DNA of 42,536 bases from the NCBI RefSeq assembly GCF_004359965.1, contig NZ_SMRQ01000025.1, positions 1 through 42,536 on the forward strand, in the 5' to 3' direction. The position numbers and the translations under genes are program-made. Shown here in pieces: positions 28,708-36,064 of this stretch; position 1 is the stretch's first letter; every line of letters begins with the position of its first letter. This DNA is from Cognatilysobacter segetis (GTDB lineage Bacteria; Pseudomonadota; Gammaproteobacteria; Xanthomonadales; Xanthomonadaceae). Below the pieces are notes generated by a model. That model saw only the letters and a list, made by a program, of their open reading frames with translations, had not been told where the DNA came from and searched no databases.

Positions 28708-31065
28708 GTGATCAGCCAGTTCCCCGATGAAGGAAACGACTCGCGCCTGGATCCGTCGCGCGTGCTCGAGGCCCTGAAGCGGCTCGCGGTGGAGCGGCTC
28801 GGAACGTTTCCGACCGTGCTGTACATCGGCGCCGAGCGCGAACTCGCGGAAGCCGGCCCCGACGCGTACCACGAGCTCGCCGGCCTGAACGTGCTGCGCG
28901 CCCGCAGCGCGTCCGACACGATGACGTTCCGGCAGCAGATCGCGCAGGGCTTCGACGAATTCCGCAACCCGTTCATCCGCGCCGGCGTGACGCTCGGGCT
29001 GATCGATGAGGAAATGATCGACCTGCACCTGCAGGCCCAGGCGCTCACCGAGATCCTGGACAAGCGTTACCAAACGCAGCTGCAGGCGATGCGCACGCAG
29101 ATGGAGGAGCTCGCGCTCGCCATGCGCGTGCCCGCGGGGCCGAACCCGGTGTCGCCGAGCCGCCTCTGCGCGACGCTGATCGGTGCGATCGGCAACGCCG
29201 GCGTGTCCGAGCCGCTCGGACGGCTGCTGTTCCGCCAGTTCCAGCAGCAGCTCGTGCCGTTGCTCGATGCGCTCTATCCGAACCTCGGCGCCGTGCTCAA
29301 CCGCGCCGGTTACGGCGTGAGTGCGTGGTCGCCGGCCGCGATCGCGAAGTTCGACCGCGAAGAGCCCGCGCCCGCGCCCGCTGCGCCGCCGGTCATCGAG
29401 ACGCCGTATCTGCAGGCGCCGCCGCCGGTCGCTCCGGCGTACGCCGCGCCGCAGCCGTTCGCGCCGCAGTCCTTCGCGCCCCAGGCGCCGAACTATCCGC
29501 CTCAGGCACCGCTCGCCCGTTCGATCGGCGATGGCCTGCAGCGGCATTCCACCGAGCTCGAGCCGCTGCGCGAGCAGCTCCGCCTGTGGCGGATGGAACG
29601 CCAGCACGGGGGCGTGCGCTCGCTGTCCCAAGCACCGGTCGGCCTGCCGTTCGGTATGCCCGGTTATCCGGGCAGCGCCGCTGGCATGCCGGGCGGCATG
29701 GGCGGTGCGCCGCTCGGGGCCGGTGCCGGCGGTGGCTATGGCGGGTCGCCGACGCTGCGCGAATTCCAGCCGCGTGAACTCAGCAGCATCGCGTCGGTCC
29801 TGCAGGCCGAGCCGCCGGACATCTTCGCGCGCGCGCTCGGGTCCACCGGCAAGCTCTCCGAGGCGATCCGCGGCTACCTCGCCGAAGGCGCGCGCCGCCT
29901 CGGCATGCATCCCGAATACACCGCGCTGTCGGCGGACGACGAGGACGCGGTCGACATGGTCGCGCTCCTGTTCGAGTCGCTGTTCCGCACGCACGCGCTG
30001 CAGGACCGCGCCCGCCGCGTCTACGCTCGGCTCGTGCTGCCTTACCTGAAGGTGGCCATCGCCGACGATTCGATGTTCGTCGAACGCTCGCACCCGGCGC
30101 GTCGCCTGCTCGACGCGCTGACCGAGGCCTGCGAGGACAACAACGGCAGCACGCCGCAGGAGCGCGAGCTTCTGGAACGTGCGTCCGCCGTGTCGCAGCG
30201 CATCGTGGCCGAGTTCAACGAGGACCTGTCGGTCTTCGAGATGGCCTACGCCGAACTCGAGGACCTGCTGTCGCAGCAGCGTCGCCGCGTCGAGCTGCAG
30301 GAGCAGCGCGCGGCGAAGGCCAGCTACGGCCGCGAGCGCCTCGGTCAGGCGCGCATGCGCGCCGACGTCGTGCTGCAGCGACGACTGGCGCAGACGCCGC
30401 TCACGCAGGCGGTCGGCGATTTCCTGGTCACGCCGTGGCGCCACCACCTGGTGCAGACGCTGCTGCGCGACGGCGAGGACTCGGTGCGTTTCCGCGAGGC
30501 GATCGCGATGGGCGATGCGCTCGCCGACGCCGACGGTCTGGCGGCGCGCGCCCAGGGCGATGCGCTGGTGCGCCAACTGCTCGCGCTTGAGGAACCGCTG
30601 ACCGAATGCCTCGCCTCGTCGGGCCTCGACGCCACCGCGGCCAGCCACGGGCTCGCGGGCATCGTGCGCGGCCTGGCCGATCCGGATGCCTCGCGCCGCG
30701 TGCGGCCGATGCCGCCGCCGGTCCGCGACGAGCCCGAACAGGAGAGCCGCCTCTGGCTCGCCGGCGGCACCGACACGCTGCACGCCGATCCGCACTGGGT
30801 GGCGAAGATCCGCGCGCTCGAAGTCGGCGCATGGCTGCGCCTCTCCGACGCGCAGGGCGAGCCGGTGTCGGCGAAGGTCGCGTGGGTGAGCCCGCTCACC
30901 TCGCGCCTGCTGCTCGTGAACCGTCGCGGCATGCGCGTGCTCGCCGCGAGCGTCGAGGAACTGGCGGTGCTGGCGGCCGATGGCCGGCTGGTGATCGCGG
31001 CCGGGCAGTCGCCTTTCGAGGCGGCGATGGAGCAACTGAAGGTGCAGATCCGCAGCGCGGGCTGA
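28708..31065 (+). CDS. DUF1631-family protein
   Basis: A 785-residue protein of the DUF1631 family, often mislabelled 'thymidine phosphorylase'. The start is a GTG with AGGAG seven bases upstream. Helical N-terminal region (1-215), then a Pro/Ala-rich disordered linker (about 218-270, with APPPVAPAYAAPQPF), a Gly/Met-rich linker (about 315-347), and a long helical region with Arg/Gln/Glu-rich coiled coil (SQQRRRVELQEQRAAK). The C-terminal ~105 residues (VGAWLRLSDAQGEPVSAKVAWVSP, RLLLVNRRGMRVLAAS) look like a small beta-barrel resembling PilZ, but without a clear RxxxR c-di-GMP motif. No enzyme motif is seen. Cytosolic; function unknown. Followed by a strong terminator. Confidence 0.85.
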   Translation: MISQFPDEGNDSRLDPSRVLEALKRLAVERLGTFPTVLYIGAERELAEAGPDAYHELAGLNVLRARSASDTMTFRQQIAQGFDEFRNPFIRAGVTLGLIDEEMIDLHLQAQALTEILDKRYQTQLQAMRTQMEELALAMRVPAGPNPVSPSRLCATLIGAIGNAGVSEPLGRLLFRQFQQQLVPLLDALYPNLGAVLNRAGYGVSAWSPAAIAKFDREEPAPAPAAPPVIETPYLQAPPPVAPAYAAPQPFAPQSFAPQAPNYPPQAPLARSIGDGLQRHSTELEPLREQLRLWRMERQHGGVRSLSQAPVGLPFGMPGYPGSAAGMPGGMGGAPLGAGAGGGYGGSPTLREFQPRELSSIASVLQAEPPDIFARALGSTGKLSEAIRGYLAEGARRLGMHPEYTALSADDEDAVDMVALLFESLFRTHALQDRARRVYARLVLPYLKVAIADDSMFVERSHPARRLLDALTEACEDNNGSTPQERELLERASAVSQRIVAEFNEDLSVFEMAYAELEDLLSQQRRRVELQEQRAAKASYGRERLGQARMRADVVLQRRLAQTPLTQAVGDFLVTPWRHHLVQTLLRDGEDSVRFREAIAMGDALADADGLAARAQGDALVRQLLALEEPLTECLASSGLDATAASHGLAGIVRGLADPDASRRVRPMPPPVRDEPEQESRLWLAGGTDTLHADPHWVAKIRALEVGAWLRLSDAQGEPVSAKVAWVSPLTSRLLLVNRRGMRVLAASVEELAVLAADGRLVIAAGQSPFEAAMEQLKVQIRSAG

Positions 31066-31086
31066 CGCCTTGGTCGAGTCGCAGAC

Positions 31087-31114
31087 AAAGCCCCGCTCCG
31101 GCGGGGCTTTTCCG
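31087..31114 (+). terminator. Rho-independent terminator after the DUF1631 gene
   Basis: AAAGCCCCGC, loop TCCG and GCGGGGCTTT form a 10-bp stem (31087-31110) running into TTTTCC, 22 nt after the stop. Confidence 0.92.
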
Positions 31115-31290
31115 TTCTGGCAACCGGCGCACGTGGCGCGGCGTGCGTCGACGCCGCCCGCGAAGCCCGTTCGCGATCGCCCTCCGACCGCGCTGCGATC
31201 CATCGGGCCGTCGACCGGACGCTGGATCGCGCGCCGCCCACGCCCGGCGGCATGGCATAGGATGCGACGACGCCCTAACGGAGCATTCGC

Positions 31291-32406
31291 ATGACGGCAG
31301 TGACGGTCGGCATCCTGCGCGAGCGCGCGCCCGGCGAACGGCGCGTGGCCGCCACGCCCGAGACGGTACGGAAGCTGGTGGCGCGCGGCGCACGCGTGGT
31401 CGTCGAGCCCGGTGCCGGCGCGGCTGCGGGATTCCTCGACGCCGCCTATGCGGAAGCCGGCGCGACGTCGCAGCCGCCCGCCGGCATCATCGCCGGCAGC
31501 GACGTGCTTCTGGCGGTGCAATCGCCTCCGGACGACGTGCTGGACGCGCTGAAGCCGGGCGCGGTCGTGGTCGGCCTGCTGGCGCCGCAGGCGTCGGACT
31601 CGCGCGCCGCGCGCATCCGCGACCGCGGCCTCGTCGCCTTCCCGCTCGAACGCCTGCCGCGCACCACGCGCGCGCAGTCGATGGACGTGCTGAGTTCGCA
31701 GGCGGGCATGGCGGGCTACAAGGCCGTGCTGATCGCAGCCACGCTGGCGCCGCGCTTCTTCCCGATGCTCACGACCGCGGCCGGCACGATCCGACCCGCG
31801 AAGGTACTGGTGATCGGCGCCGGCGTGGCGGGCCTGCAGGCCATCGCGACCGCCAAGCGCCTGGGTGCGCAGGTCGAGGGGTTCGACGTGCGCCCGGAAA
31901 CGCGCGAGCAGATCGAATCGCTGGGCGGCAGGGTCCTCGACCTCGGTGTCAGTGCGGCGGGCGAGGGCGGCTACGCGCGCGCACTCACCGACGACGAGCG
32001 CGCCGAGCAGCAGAAGCGCCTCGGCGCGCATCTCGGCTCGGTCGACGTGGTGGTGTGCACGGCCGCGGTGCCGGGCCGGCCGGCGCCGAAGATCGTGACG
32101 TCGGCGATGGTCGCCGGGATGAAGCCGGGCAGCGTCATCCTCGACCTGCCGGCCGAGAGCGGCGGCAACTGCGAGGCGACGGTGCCGGGCGAGACGGTCG
32201 ACGTTGGCGGCGTCACCGTGGCCGGCCCGCTCGGCCTCGCCAGCATGGGCGCGGTGCACGCGAGCGAGATGTACGCGCGCAACGTGCTCAACTTCGTCAG
32301 CCTGTTCCTCGACCAGGGCGCGCTGACGTTCGACTGGAGCGACGAGCTGCTCGCGCGCACCGTGTGGCCCGAGCGCGCGCCGGTGGAGGCCGCCGCGGCC
32401 GCGTGA
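31291..32406 (+). CDS. pntAA: NAD(P) transhydrogenase subunit alpha part 1 (NAD-binding domain I)
   Basis: A 371-residue soluble NAD(H)-binding subunit of the proton-translocating transhydrogenase. It opens with VGILRERAPGERRVAATPETV, the alanine-dehydrogenase/PNT N-terminal domain. The catalytic RQD-loop region is SMDVLSSQAGMAGYKAVL. The Rossmann motif VLVIGAGVAGLQAIATAKRLGA and the mobile loop region follow. It ends after domain I with no membrane part, so the enzyme is the three-subunit type of Rhodospirillum rubrum. GGAG lies seven bases before the ATG, and TAGGAT at 31258-31263 is a likely -10. The other two subunits lie 1.9 kb downstream beyond an inverted sigma-factor operon, an unusual split. 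Confidence 0.95.
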   Translation: MTAVTVGILRERAPGERRVAATPETVRKLVARGARVVVEPGAGAAAGFLDAAYAEAGATSQPPAGIIAGSDVLLAVQSPPDDVLDALKPGAVVVGLLAPQASDSRAARIRDRGLVAFPLERLPRTTRAQSMDVLSSQAGMAGYKAVLIAATLAPRFFPMLTTAAGTIRPAKVLVIGAGVAGLQAIATAKRLGAQVEGFDVRPETREQIESLGGRVLDLGVSAAGEGGYARALTDDERAEQQKRLGAHLGSVDVVVCTAAVPGRPAPKIVTSAMVAGMKPGSVILDLPAESGGNCEATVPGETVDVGGVTVAGPLGLASMGAVHASEMYARNVLNFVSLFLDQGALTFDWSDELLARTVWPERAPVEAAAAA

Positions 32407-32427
32407 GCGGCCGCGACGCCGCGCGCG

Positions 32428-32844
32428 TCAGCGACCGGCGGGCACGGACTGCGATTTCAGCCACTCGCGGCGCTGGTCGGGCGTCATCGTCCGCAGCTTC
32501 TCGCGCATGGCCTTCTTCTCCTCGGGCGACATCTGCCGGAAGCGCTTGAACGCGTCCTGCGCCTTCGCGCGCTCGGCCGGCGACATGCCCTGCCAGCGCG
32601 ACATGCCACGGCGCGCCTGGGCGCGCTGCTCGGGCGTCATCGCCTTCCAGCGCGTGGCGTGCGACAGCATGCGTTCGCGCGAAGCGGGGTTGGCGTTCCA
32701 GCGATCGCGGATCGGCGCGATCAGCAGCTCGCGTTGCGCGGGCGTGAGGCGGTCCCAGTCGGGCAGCGCCGACGTGGACTGCGCCTGCGACGGCGCGGCG
32801 ACGGCGAGCAGGGACGCGAAGGCGAGGGGCATCAGGTACTTCAT
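32428..32844 (-). CDS. exported DUF3106 protein with repeated (M/L)(S/T)PxxR motifs
   Basis: A 138-residue secreted protein with signal peptide MKYLMPLAFASLLAVAAPSQA. The mature part is a basic helical repeat with five copies of an LT/MT/MS-P-x-x-(R/K) motif starting at residues 33, 69, 87, 105 and 120 (LTPAQREL, MTPEQRAQ, MSPAERAK, MSPEEKKA, MTPDQRRE). This is DUF3106, which recalls the LTxxQ motifs of the periplasmic stress proteins Spy/CpxP. It lies 3 bp after the membrane-anchor gene of a sigma operon. A role as periplasmic sensor or chaperone for that sigma system is inference. Convergent with pntAA, only 21 bp apart. Confidence 0.82.
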   Translation of the reverse strand: MKYLMPLAFASLLAVAAPSQAQSTSALPDWDRLTPAQRELLIAPIRDRWNANPASRERMLSHATRWKAMTPEQRAQARRGMSRWQGMSPAERAKAQDAFKRFRQMSPEEKKAMREKLRTMTPDQRREWLKSQSVPAGR

Positions 32845-32847
32845 GGG

Positions 32848-33231
32848 TCACTCCGCATTGGGCGGGCGTACGTCGCCCAGCCACAGGTAGAACTCGGGGT
32901 CTTCGGACAGGTCGGGGGCGATCGCGTCGACATCGGTGCGCGCCGCCATGCGCGTATCGACCGCCGCGGCCGGGCGTGCGGACGTCGCCACGTGCGTCTG
33001 CACGGACGGCGCCGACGCCGGTGGCCTCAGTTGCACGACCAGCGCGAGCGCGAGCCCGGCCGTGGCCATGCCGGCCCATGGCAGCAGCCCGTGGGACCGG
33101 CGCGGCGCGGCGCCCTGGAGCGCCGCGCGGCGGCGCTGCGCGAGCTGCGCCTGCACGCGTGGCGACAGCTGGTCCAGCGACTGCGCATGGACGCCGCGCA
33201 GGCGCGCATCGAATCCGTCGTCGTGGCTCAT
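32848..33231 (-). CDS. single-pass membrane protein, probable anti-sigma factor (DUF3619-like)
   Basis: A 127-residue protein with an N-terminal cytosolic part (1-48, LRGVHAQSLDQLSPRVQAQL), one membrane helix (about 49-67, LLPWAGMATAGLALALVVQL) and a periplasmic tail ending DPEFYLWLGDVRPPNAE. Size, topology and position directly after an ECF sigma gene (four-base ATGA overlap) fit an anti-sigma factor. From memory, sigma-DUF3619-DUF3106 gene sets occur in betaproteobacteria, and the C-terminal (D/E)xxFYxWL motif fits DUF3619. No zinc-binding HxxxCxxC motif is present, so it is not a ZAS-type anti-sigma factor. Anti-sigma activity is inferred. Confidence 0.7.
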   Translation of the reverse strand: MSHDDGFDARLRGVHAQSLDQLSPRVQAQLAQRRRAALQGAAPRRSHGLLPWAGMATAGLALALVVQLRPPASAPSVQTHVATSARPAAAVDTRMAARTDVDAIAPDLSEDPEFYLWLGDVRPPNAE

Positions 33232-33785
33232 CGGAAATCCTCCAGTTGCTTCTGCAGGGCGTCGCGCGCCCGCGAGAGATGTGTCTTGACCGAGCCTTCG
33301 CTGCAGCCCATCACCTGCGCGGTCGTGCCGACGTCCAGTTCCTCCAGCACCCGCAACGTGAACGCCTCGCGCTGGCGCGCGGGCAACCGCTGCAGGGCCA
33401 TGGCGAGACGCTCGTACGACTCGCGCGAGTCGTGCGTTCGCGACGGATCCGGCCCCGGATCCGCCCAGTCCACCGGTCCCTCGTCGTCCGCCGGCGGTGG
33501 CGCCAGCCACTTCAGGCGGAACGTGCGGCGGCGCTGCAGATCGATGATCCGGCTGCGCAGCACGCTCCAGAACAGCGGCGTCCATTCCGAAGCCGGACGC
33601 TGCTGGTAGCCCAGCATCTTCACCATCGCGTCCTGCACGGCGTCGAGTGCGTCCTCGCGGTGGCGCAGGCCCAGTTCGGCGAAGCGGAACGCACGGGCCG
33701 AGACGGATGCGAGGAACGCATCGAGCGTCTGCGGCTCATCGGTCCCGCCCGGCGTCGCCAGGGCCTGCGCCATCGAGGCATTCAT
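33228..33785 (-). CDS. ECF-family RNA polymerase sigma factor
   Basis: A 185-residue sigma-70 family protein with only regions 2 and 4. Region 2 (about 22-88) includes HREDALDAVQDAMVKML and LFWSVLRSRIIDLQRRR. Region 4 (about 125-183) includes LQRLPARQREAFTLRVLEEL and the helix-turn-helix VGTTAQVMGCSEGSVKTHLSRAR. The start at 33785 is favoured because its ATG overlaps the stop of the upstream repeat-protein gene (ATGA); an internal ATG at 33773 is the alternative. The stop overlaps the anti-sigma ATG in the same way. It would direct polymerase to an envelope-stress-type regulon; the promoter motif it recognises is not evident in the window. Confidence 0.92.
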   Translation of the reverse strand: MNASMAQALATPGGTDEPQTLDAFLASVSARAFRFAELGLRHREDALDAVQDAMVKMLGYQQRPASEWTPLFWSVLRSRIIDLQRRRTFRLKWLAPPPADDEGPVDWADPGPDPSRTHDSRESYERLAMALQRLPARQREAFTLRVLEELDVGTTAQVMGCSEGSVKTHLSRARDALQKQLEDFR

Positions 33786-34192
33786 CCGTGGCGGCGATCC
33801 CAGCGGCGGTCGAAACGATCGCCCTTGCGGTCCAGGCGCGCATCGATGCGATCGCCGCGGCGGTCGTATCGCTGCTCGAGGCGGTCGCCCTTGCGGTCGA
33901 AGCGGGCATCGGCCCGGTCGCCGTCGCGGCGCAGGCGGTCGGCCAGGCGCTCGTGGCCGGCGGCATCGGCGCGGGCGGCGCGCGCGTCGAAGCGGTGCTC
34001 GATGCGGTCGCCCTTGCGGTCGAAGTGGCGGTCCAGATGCGCGCCCCGCGCATCGAGGCGACGGTCGATGCGGTCGCCGCGGCGATCCAGGCGGTGTTCG
34101 ACGCGGTCGCCGCGGTCGGTCGCGGCCTGGGCCTGCGCCATCGGCAGCAGGGCAAGAAGGGCGGGCAGTGCGTAGGCGATGAGGCGGGTCAT
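33782..34192 (-). CDS. periplasmic 11-residue (hendecad) Asp/Arg repeat protein
   Basis: A 136-residue protein with signal peptide MTRLIAYALPALLALLP (cut after AQA at residue 23). It is followed almost entirely by eleven-residue repeats of consensus DR(R/K)GDR(I/L)xxR(L/F). Units run 25-35, 36-46, 47-57, 58-68, then a degenerate 19-residue stretch, then 88-98, 99-109, 110-120 and 121-131. Gly4, hydrophobic 7 and hydrophobic 11 give the 3-4-4 spacing of a hendecad, with Asp/Arg elsewhere. AAGGAGA seven bases before ATG 34192 fixes the start. First gene of the sigma operon, overlapping the sigma gene by four bases. I recognise no family; it may be an amphipathic rod, an ion-responsive element or a disordered polyampholyte. 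Confidence 0.82.
   Translation of the reverse strand: MTRLIAYALPALLALLPMAQAQAATDRGDRVEHRLDRRGDRIDRRLDARGAHLDRHFDRKGDRIEHRFDARAARADAAGHERLADRLRRDGDRADARFDRKGDRLEQRYDRRGDRIDARLDRKGDRFDRRWDRRHG
33785..34120 (-). repeat. in-frame 33-bp tandem repeats inside the hendecad-repeat gene
   Basis: Nine imperfect 33-bp units encode the eleven-residue repeats. Copies diverge at the third base and at several codons, so this is an old internal duplication rather than a recent expansion. Confidence 0.8.
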
Positions 34193-34307
34193 GGCGGTCT
34201 CTCCTTGGTCGAGGTGACCCGGCGTCCCGGGATGCACTGCGCAGCACGGTAGGGAACGCGCCGGAACCGCCCCGGTTGACGCGGATACCGCCGGGTTCAG
34301 CCGTCGT

Positions 34308-34313
34308 TATGAT
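34308..34313 (+). promoter_or_regulatory. TATGAT -10 box for pntAB-pntB
   Basis: TATGAT lies 27 nt before the pntAB ATG, giving a leader of about 20 nt. The -35 at 17 nt is weak. It suggests that the membrane subunits have their own promoter, apart from pntAA. Confidence 0.4.
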
Positions 34314-34340
34314 GACCCCACGGGCATGACGGAGGGGAGC

Positions 34341-34640
34341 ATGGCGGACGGGATGGTGGCGCTGTACATCTTCATGCTCGCGGCGATCGCGGGCCACGTG
34401 ATCATCTCGCGGGTGCCGGTGATCCTGCACACCCCGCTGATGTCGGGCAGCAACTTCATCCACGGCATCGTGCTGATCGGCGCGATCGTGGTGCTCGGGC
34501 ACGCCGACACGACGCTCGAAAAGGCGATCGGCTTCGTGGCCGTGCTGCTGGGCGCGGGCAACGCCGCGGGCGGCTACGTCGTGACCGAGCGGATGCTCGA
34601 CATGTTCAAGGCCTCGAAGAAGCCGGAGAAGAAGGCGTGA
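34341..34640 (+). CDS. pntAB: NAD(P) transhydrogenase subunit alpha part 2 (membrane)
   Basis: A 99-residue membrane subunit with about three helices: MVALYIFMLAAIAGHVIISR, then the conserved VPVILHTPLMSGSNFIHGIV loop, then LIGAIVVLGHA and IGFVAVLLGAGNAAGGYVV. It contributes to the proton channel (domain II). The TPLMSGSNFIHGI motif is diagnostic. The start at 34341 is supported by GGAGG directly upstream; an ATG five codons earlier is less likely. Its stop overlaps the pntB GTG (GTGA). Its partner pntAA lies on the other side of the sigma operon. Confidence 0.95.
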   Translation: MADGMVALYIFMLAAIAGHVIISRVPVILHTPLMSGSNFIHGIVLIGAIVVLGHADTTLEKAIGFVAVLLGAGNAAGGYVVTERMLDMFKASKKPEKKA

Positions 34641-36064
34641 GCGGCGCGGTCGATGCGCGCGTGCTGGTCGCCGCCGTCAGCTACCTGGTCGCCGCCACGC
34701 TGTTCCTGCTGGGCCTGCAGCGCATGGCCTCGCCCGTCACCGCGCGCAGCGGGATCCGCTGGGCGGGCGCGGGCATGCTCATCGCGACGGCTGCCACGTT
34801 CCTGCTGCCCGGGCTGCACAACCTGCCGTTGATCGTGTTGGCGCTGGTCATCGGCACGGCCGCGGCGTGGGTGTCCGGCAAGAAGGTCGCCATCACCGAC
34901 ATGCCGCAGATGGTCGCGCTCTACAACGGCATGGGCGGCGGTTCGGCCGCGGCGATCGGCGCGGTGGAGCTGCTGCGGCTCGATGCCGGCGAGCCGGCCG
35001 GGTCGCGCACGGCCGTGGCGCTGGCGGTGATCGGCGCGCTGATCGGCGCGATCTCGCTGTCCGGCTCGGTCGTCGCCTGGGCGAAGCTCGACGGGCGCAT
35101 GGACAAGCGCTACACGTTCCCGGGCCAGCAGGCGTTCAACGCGCTGCTGTTCCTCGCGACGCTCGCCGCGGGCGTGCTCGCGATCCTGTGGCTCGGGCAC
35201 AACGTCGACGGTACCTCGTACGGACTGGTGCCGATCGTCGCGTTCTTCGTCGGCGCGTTGCTGGTCGGCGTGCTGATGACGCTGCCGATCGGCGGCGCCG
35301 ACATGCCGGTCGTGATCTCGCTGTTCAACGCGTTCACCGGCCTCGCGGTGGCGTTCGAAGGCTACGTGCTCGGTAACGAGGCGCTGATCATCGCCGGCAC
35401 CATGGTCGGCGCCGCCGGCATGTTGCTCACGCGGCTGATGGCGAAGGCGATGAATCGCCCGATCAGTGGCGTGCTGTTCGGTTCGTTCGGCGGTGGCGGC
35501 GAAGCCAAGGAGATCACCGGCAGCCAGAAGCCCATCGAAGCCGGCGATGTCGCGGCGCTGATGGGCTATGCCGAGCGCGTCGTGATCGTGCCGGGCTACG
35601 GCATGGCCGTCGCGCAGGCGCAGCACAAGATCTGGGAGCTGACGCAGAAGCTCATGGATCGCGGCGTCAAGGTGAAGTTCGCCATCCATCCCGTCGCGGG
35701 CCGCATGCCGGGCCACATGAACGTGCTGCTCGCCGAAGCCGGCGTGCCGTACGACCTCATCGCCGACATGGACGACATCAATCCGGAGTTCAAGAACACC
35801 GACGTCGCGCTGGTCATCGGGGCGAACGACGTGGTGAACCCGGTGGCCAAGACCGACCCGGCGAGCCCGATCTACGGCATGCCGATCCTGGACGTCGTCG
35901 ACGCGAAGAACGTGGTGGTCATCAAGCGCGGCCGCGGCACCGGCTTCGCCGGCATCGAGAACGCGCTCTTCTATGCCGACAACACGCGGATGCTGTTCGG
36001 CGACGGTGCCGAGATGGCGGCGGCGCTGGTCAGCGAGCTGAAAGCACTCGACGGCGGGCACTGA
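34637..36064 (+). CDS. pntB: NAD(P) transhydrogenase subunit beta
   Basis: A 475-residue subunit. The N-terminal ~275 residues hold about nine membrane helices, with conserved ITDMPQMVALYNGMGGGSAA and GGADMPVVISLFNAFTGLA. The C-terminal NADP(H)-binding domain III starts near SVLFGSFGG-like sequence, with VIVPGYGMAVAQAQHKIWEL, KFAIHPVAGRMPGHMNVLLAE and IGANDVVNPVAKTD. The enzyme couples hydride transfer from NADH to NADP+ to proton entry, supplying NADPH for biosynthesis and peroxide defence. The GTG start overlaps the pntAB stop. Its 3' end overlaps the convergent gene at 36030-36476 by 35 bp. Confidence 0.97.
   Translation: MSGAVDARVLVAAVSYLVAATLFLLGLQRMASPVTARSGIRWAGAGMLIATAATFLLPGLHNLPLIVLALVIGTAAAWVSGKKVAITDMPQMVALYNGMGGGSAAAIGAVELLRLDAGEPAGSRTAVALAVIGALIGAISLSGSVVAWAKLDGRMDKRYTFPGQQAFNALLFLATLAAGVLAILWLGHNVDGTSYGLVPIVAFFVGALLVGVLMTLPIGGADMPVVISLFNAFTGLAVAFEGYVLGNEALIIAGTMVGAAGMLLTRLMAKAMNRPISGVLFGSFGGGGEAKEITGSQKPIEAGDVAALMGYAERVVIVPGYGMAVAQAQHKIWELTQKLMDRGVKVKFAIHPVAGRMPGHMNVLLAEAGVPYDLIADMDDINPEFKNTDVALVIGANDVVNPVAKTDPASPIYGMPILDVVDAKNVVVIKRGRGTGFAGIENALFYADNTRMLFGDGAEMAAALVSELKALDGGH

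Noticed and set aside
28609-32259. 1216-codon open frame antisense to the DUF1631 and pntAA genes
   Set aside because: It is a high-GC shadow of two well-supported plus-strand genes; the translation is Arg/Ala/His-rich with no family motifs.
33785-34120. 33-bp repeats as a CRISPR array
   Set aside because: The units are contiguous, without spacers, and code in frame for an eleven-residue repeat.
34193-34300. Autoregulatory ECF promoter (GGAAC/AACC with 16-17 nt to CGTC) before the sigma operon
   Set aside because: GAACC and CGTC elements occur but only 12 nt apart; no properly spaced pair was found.
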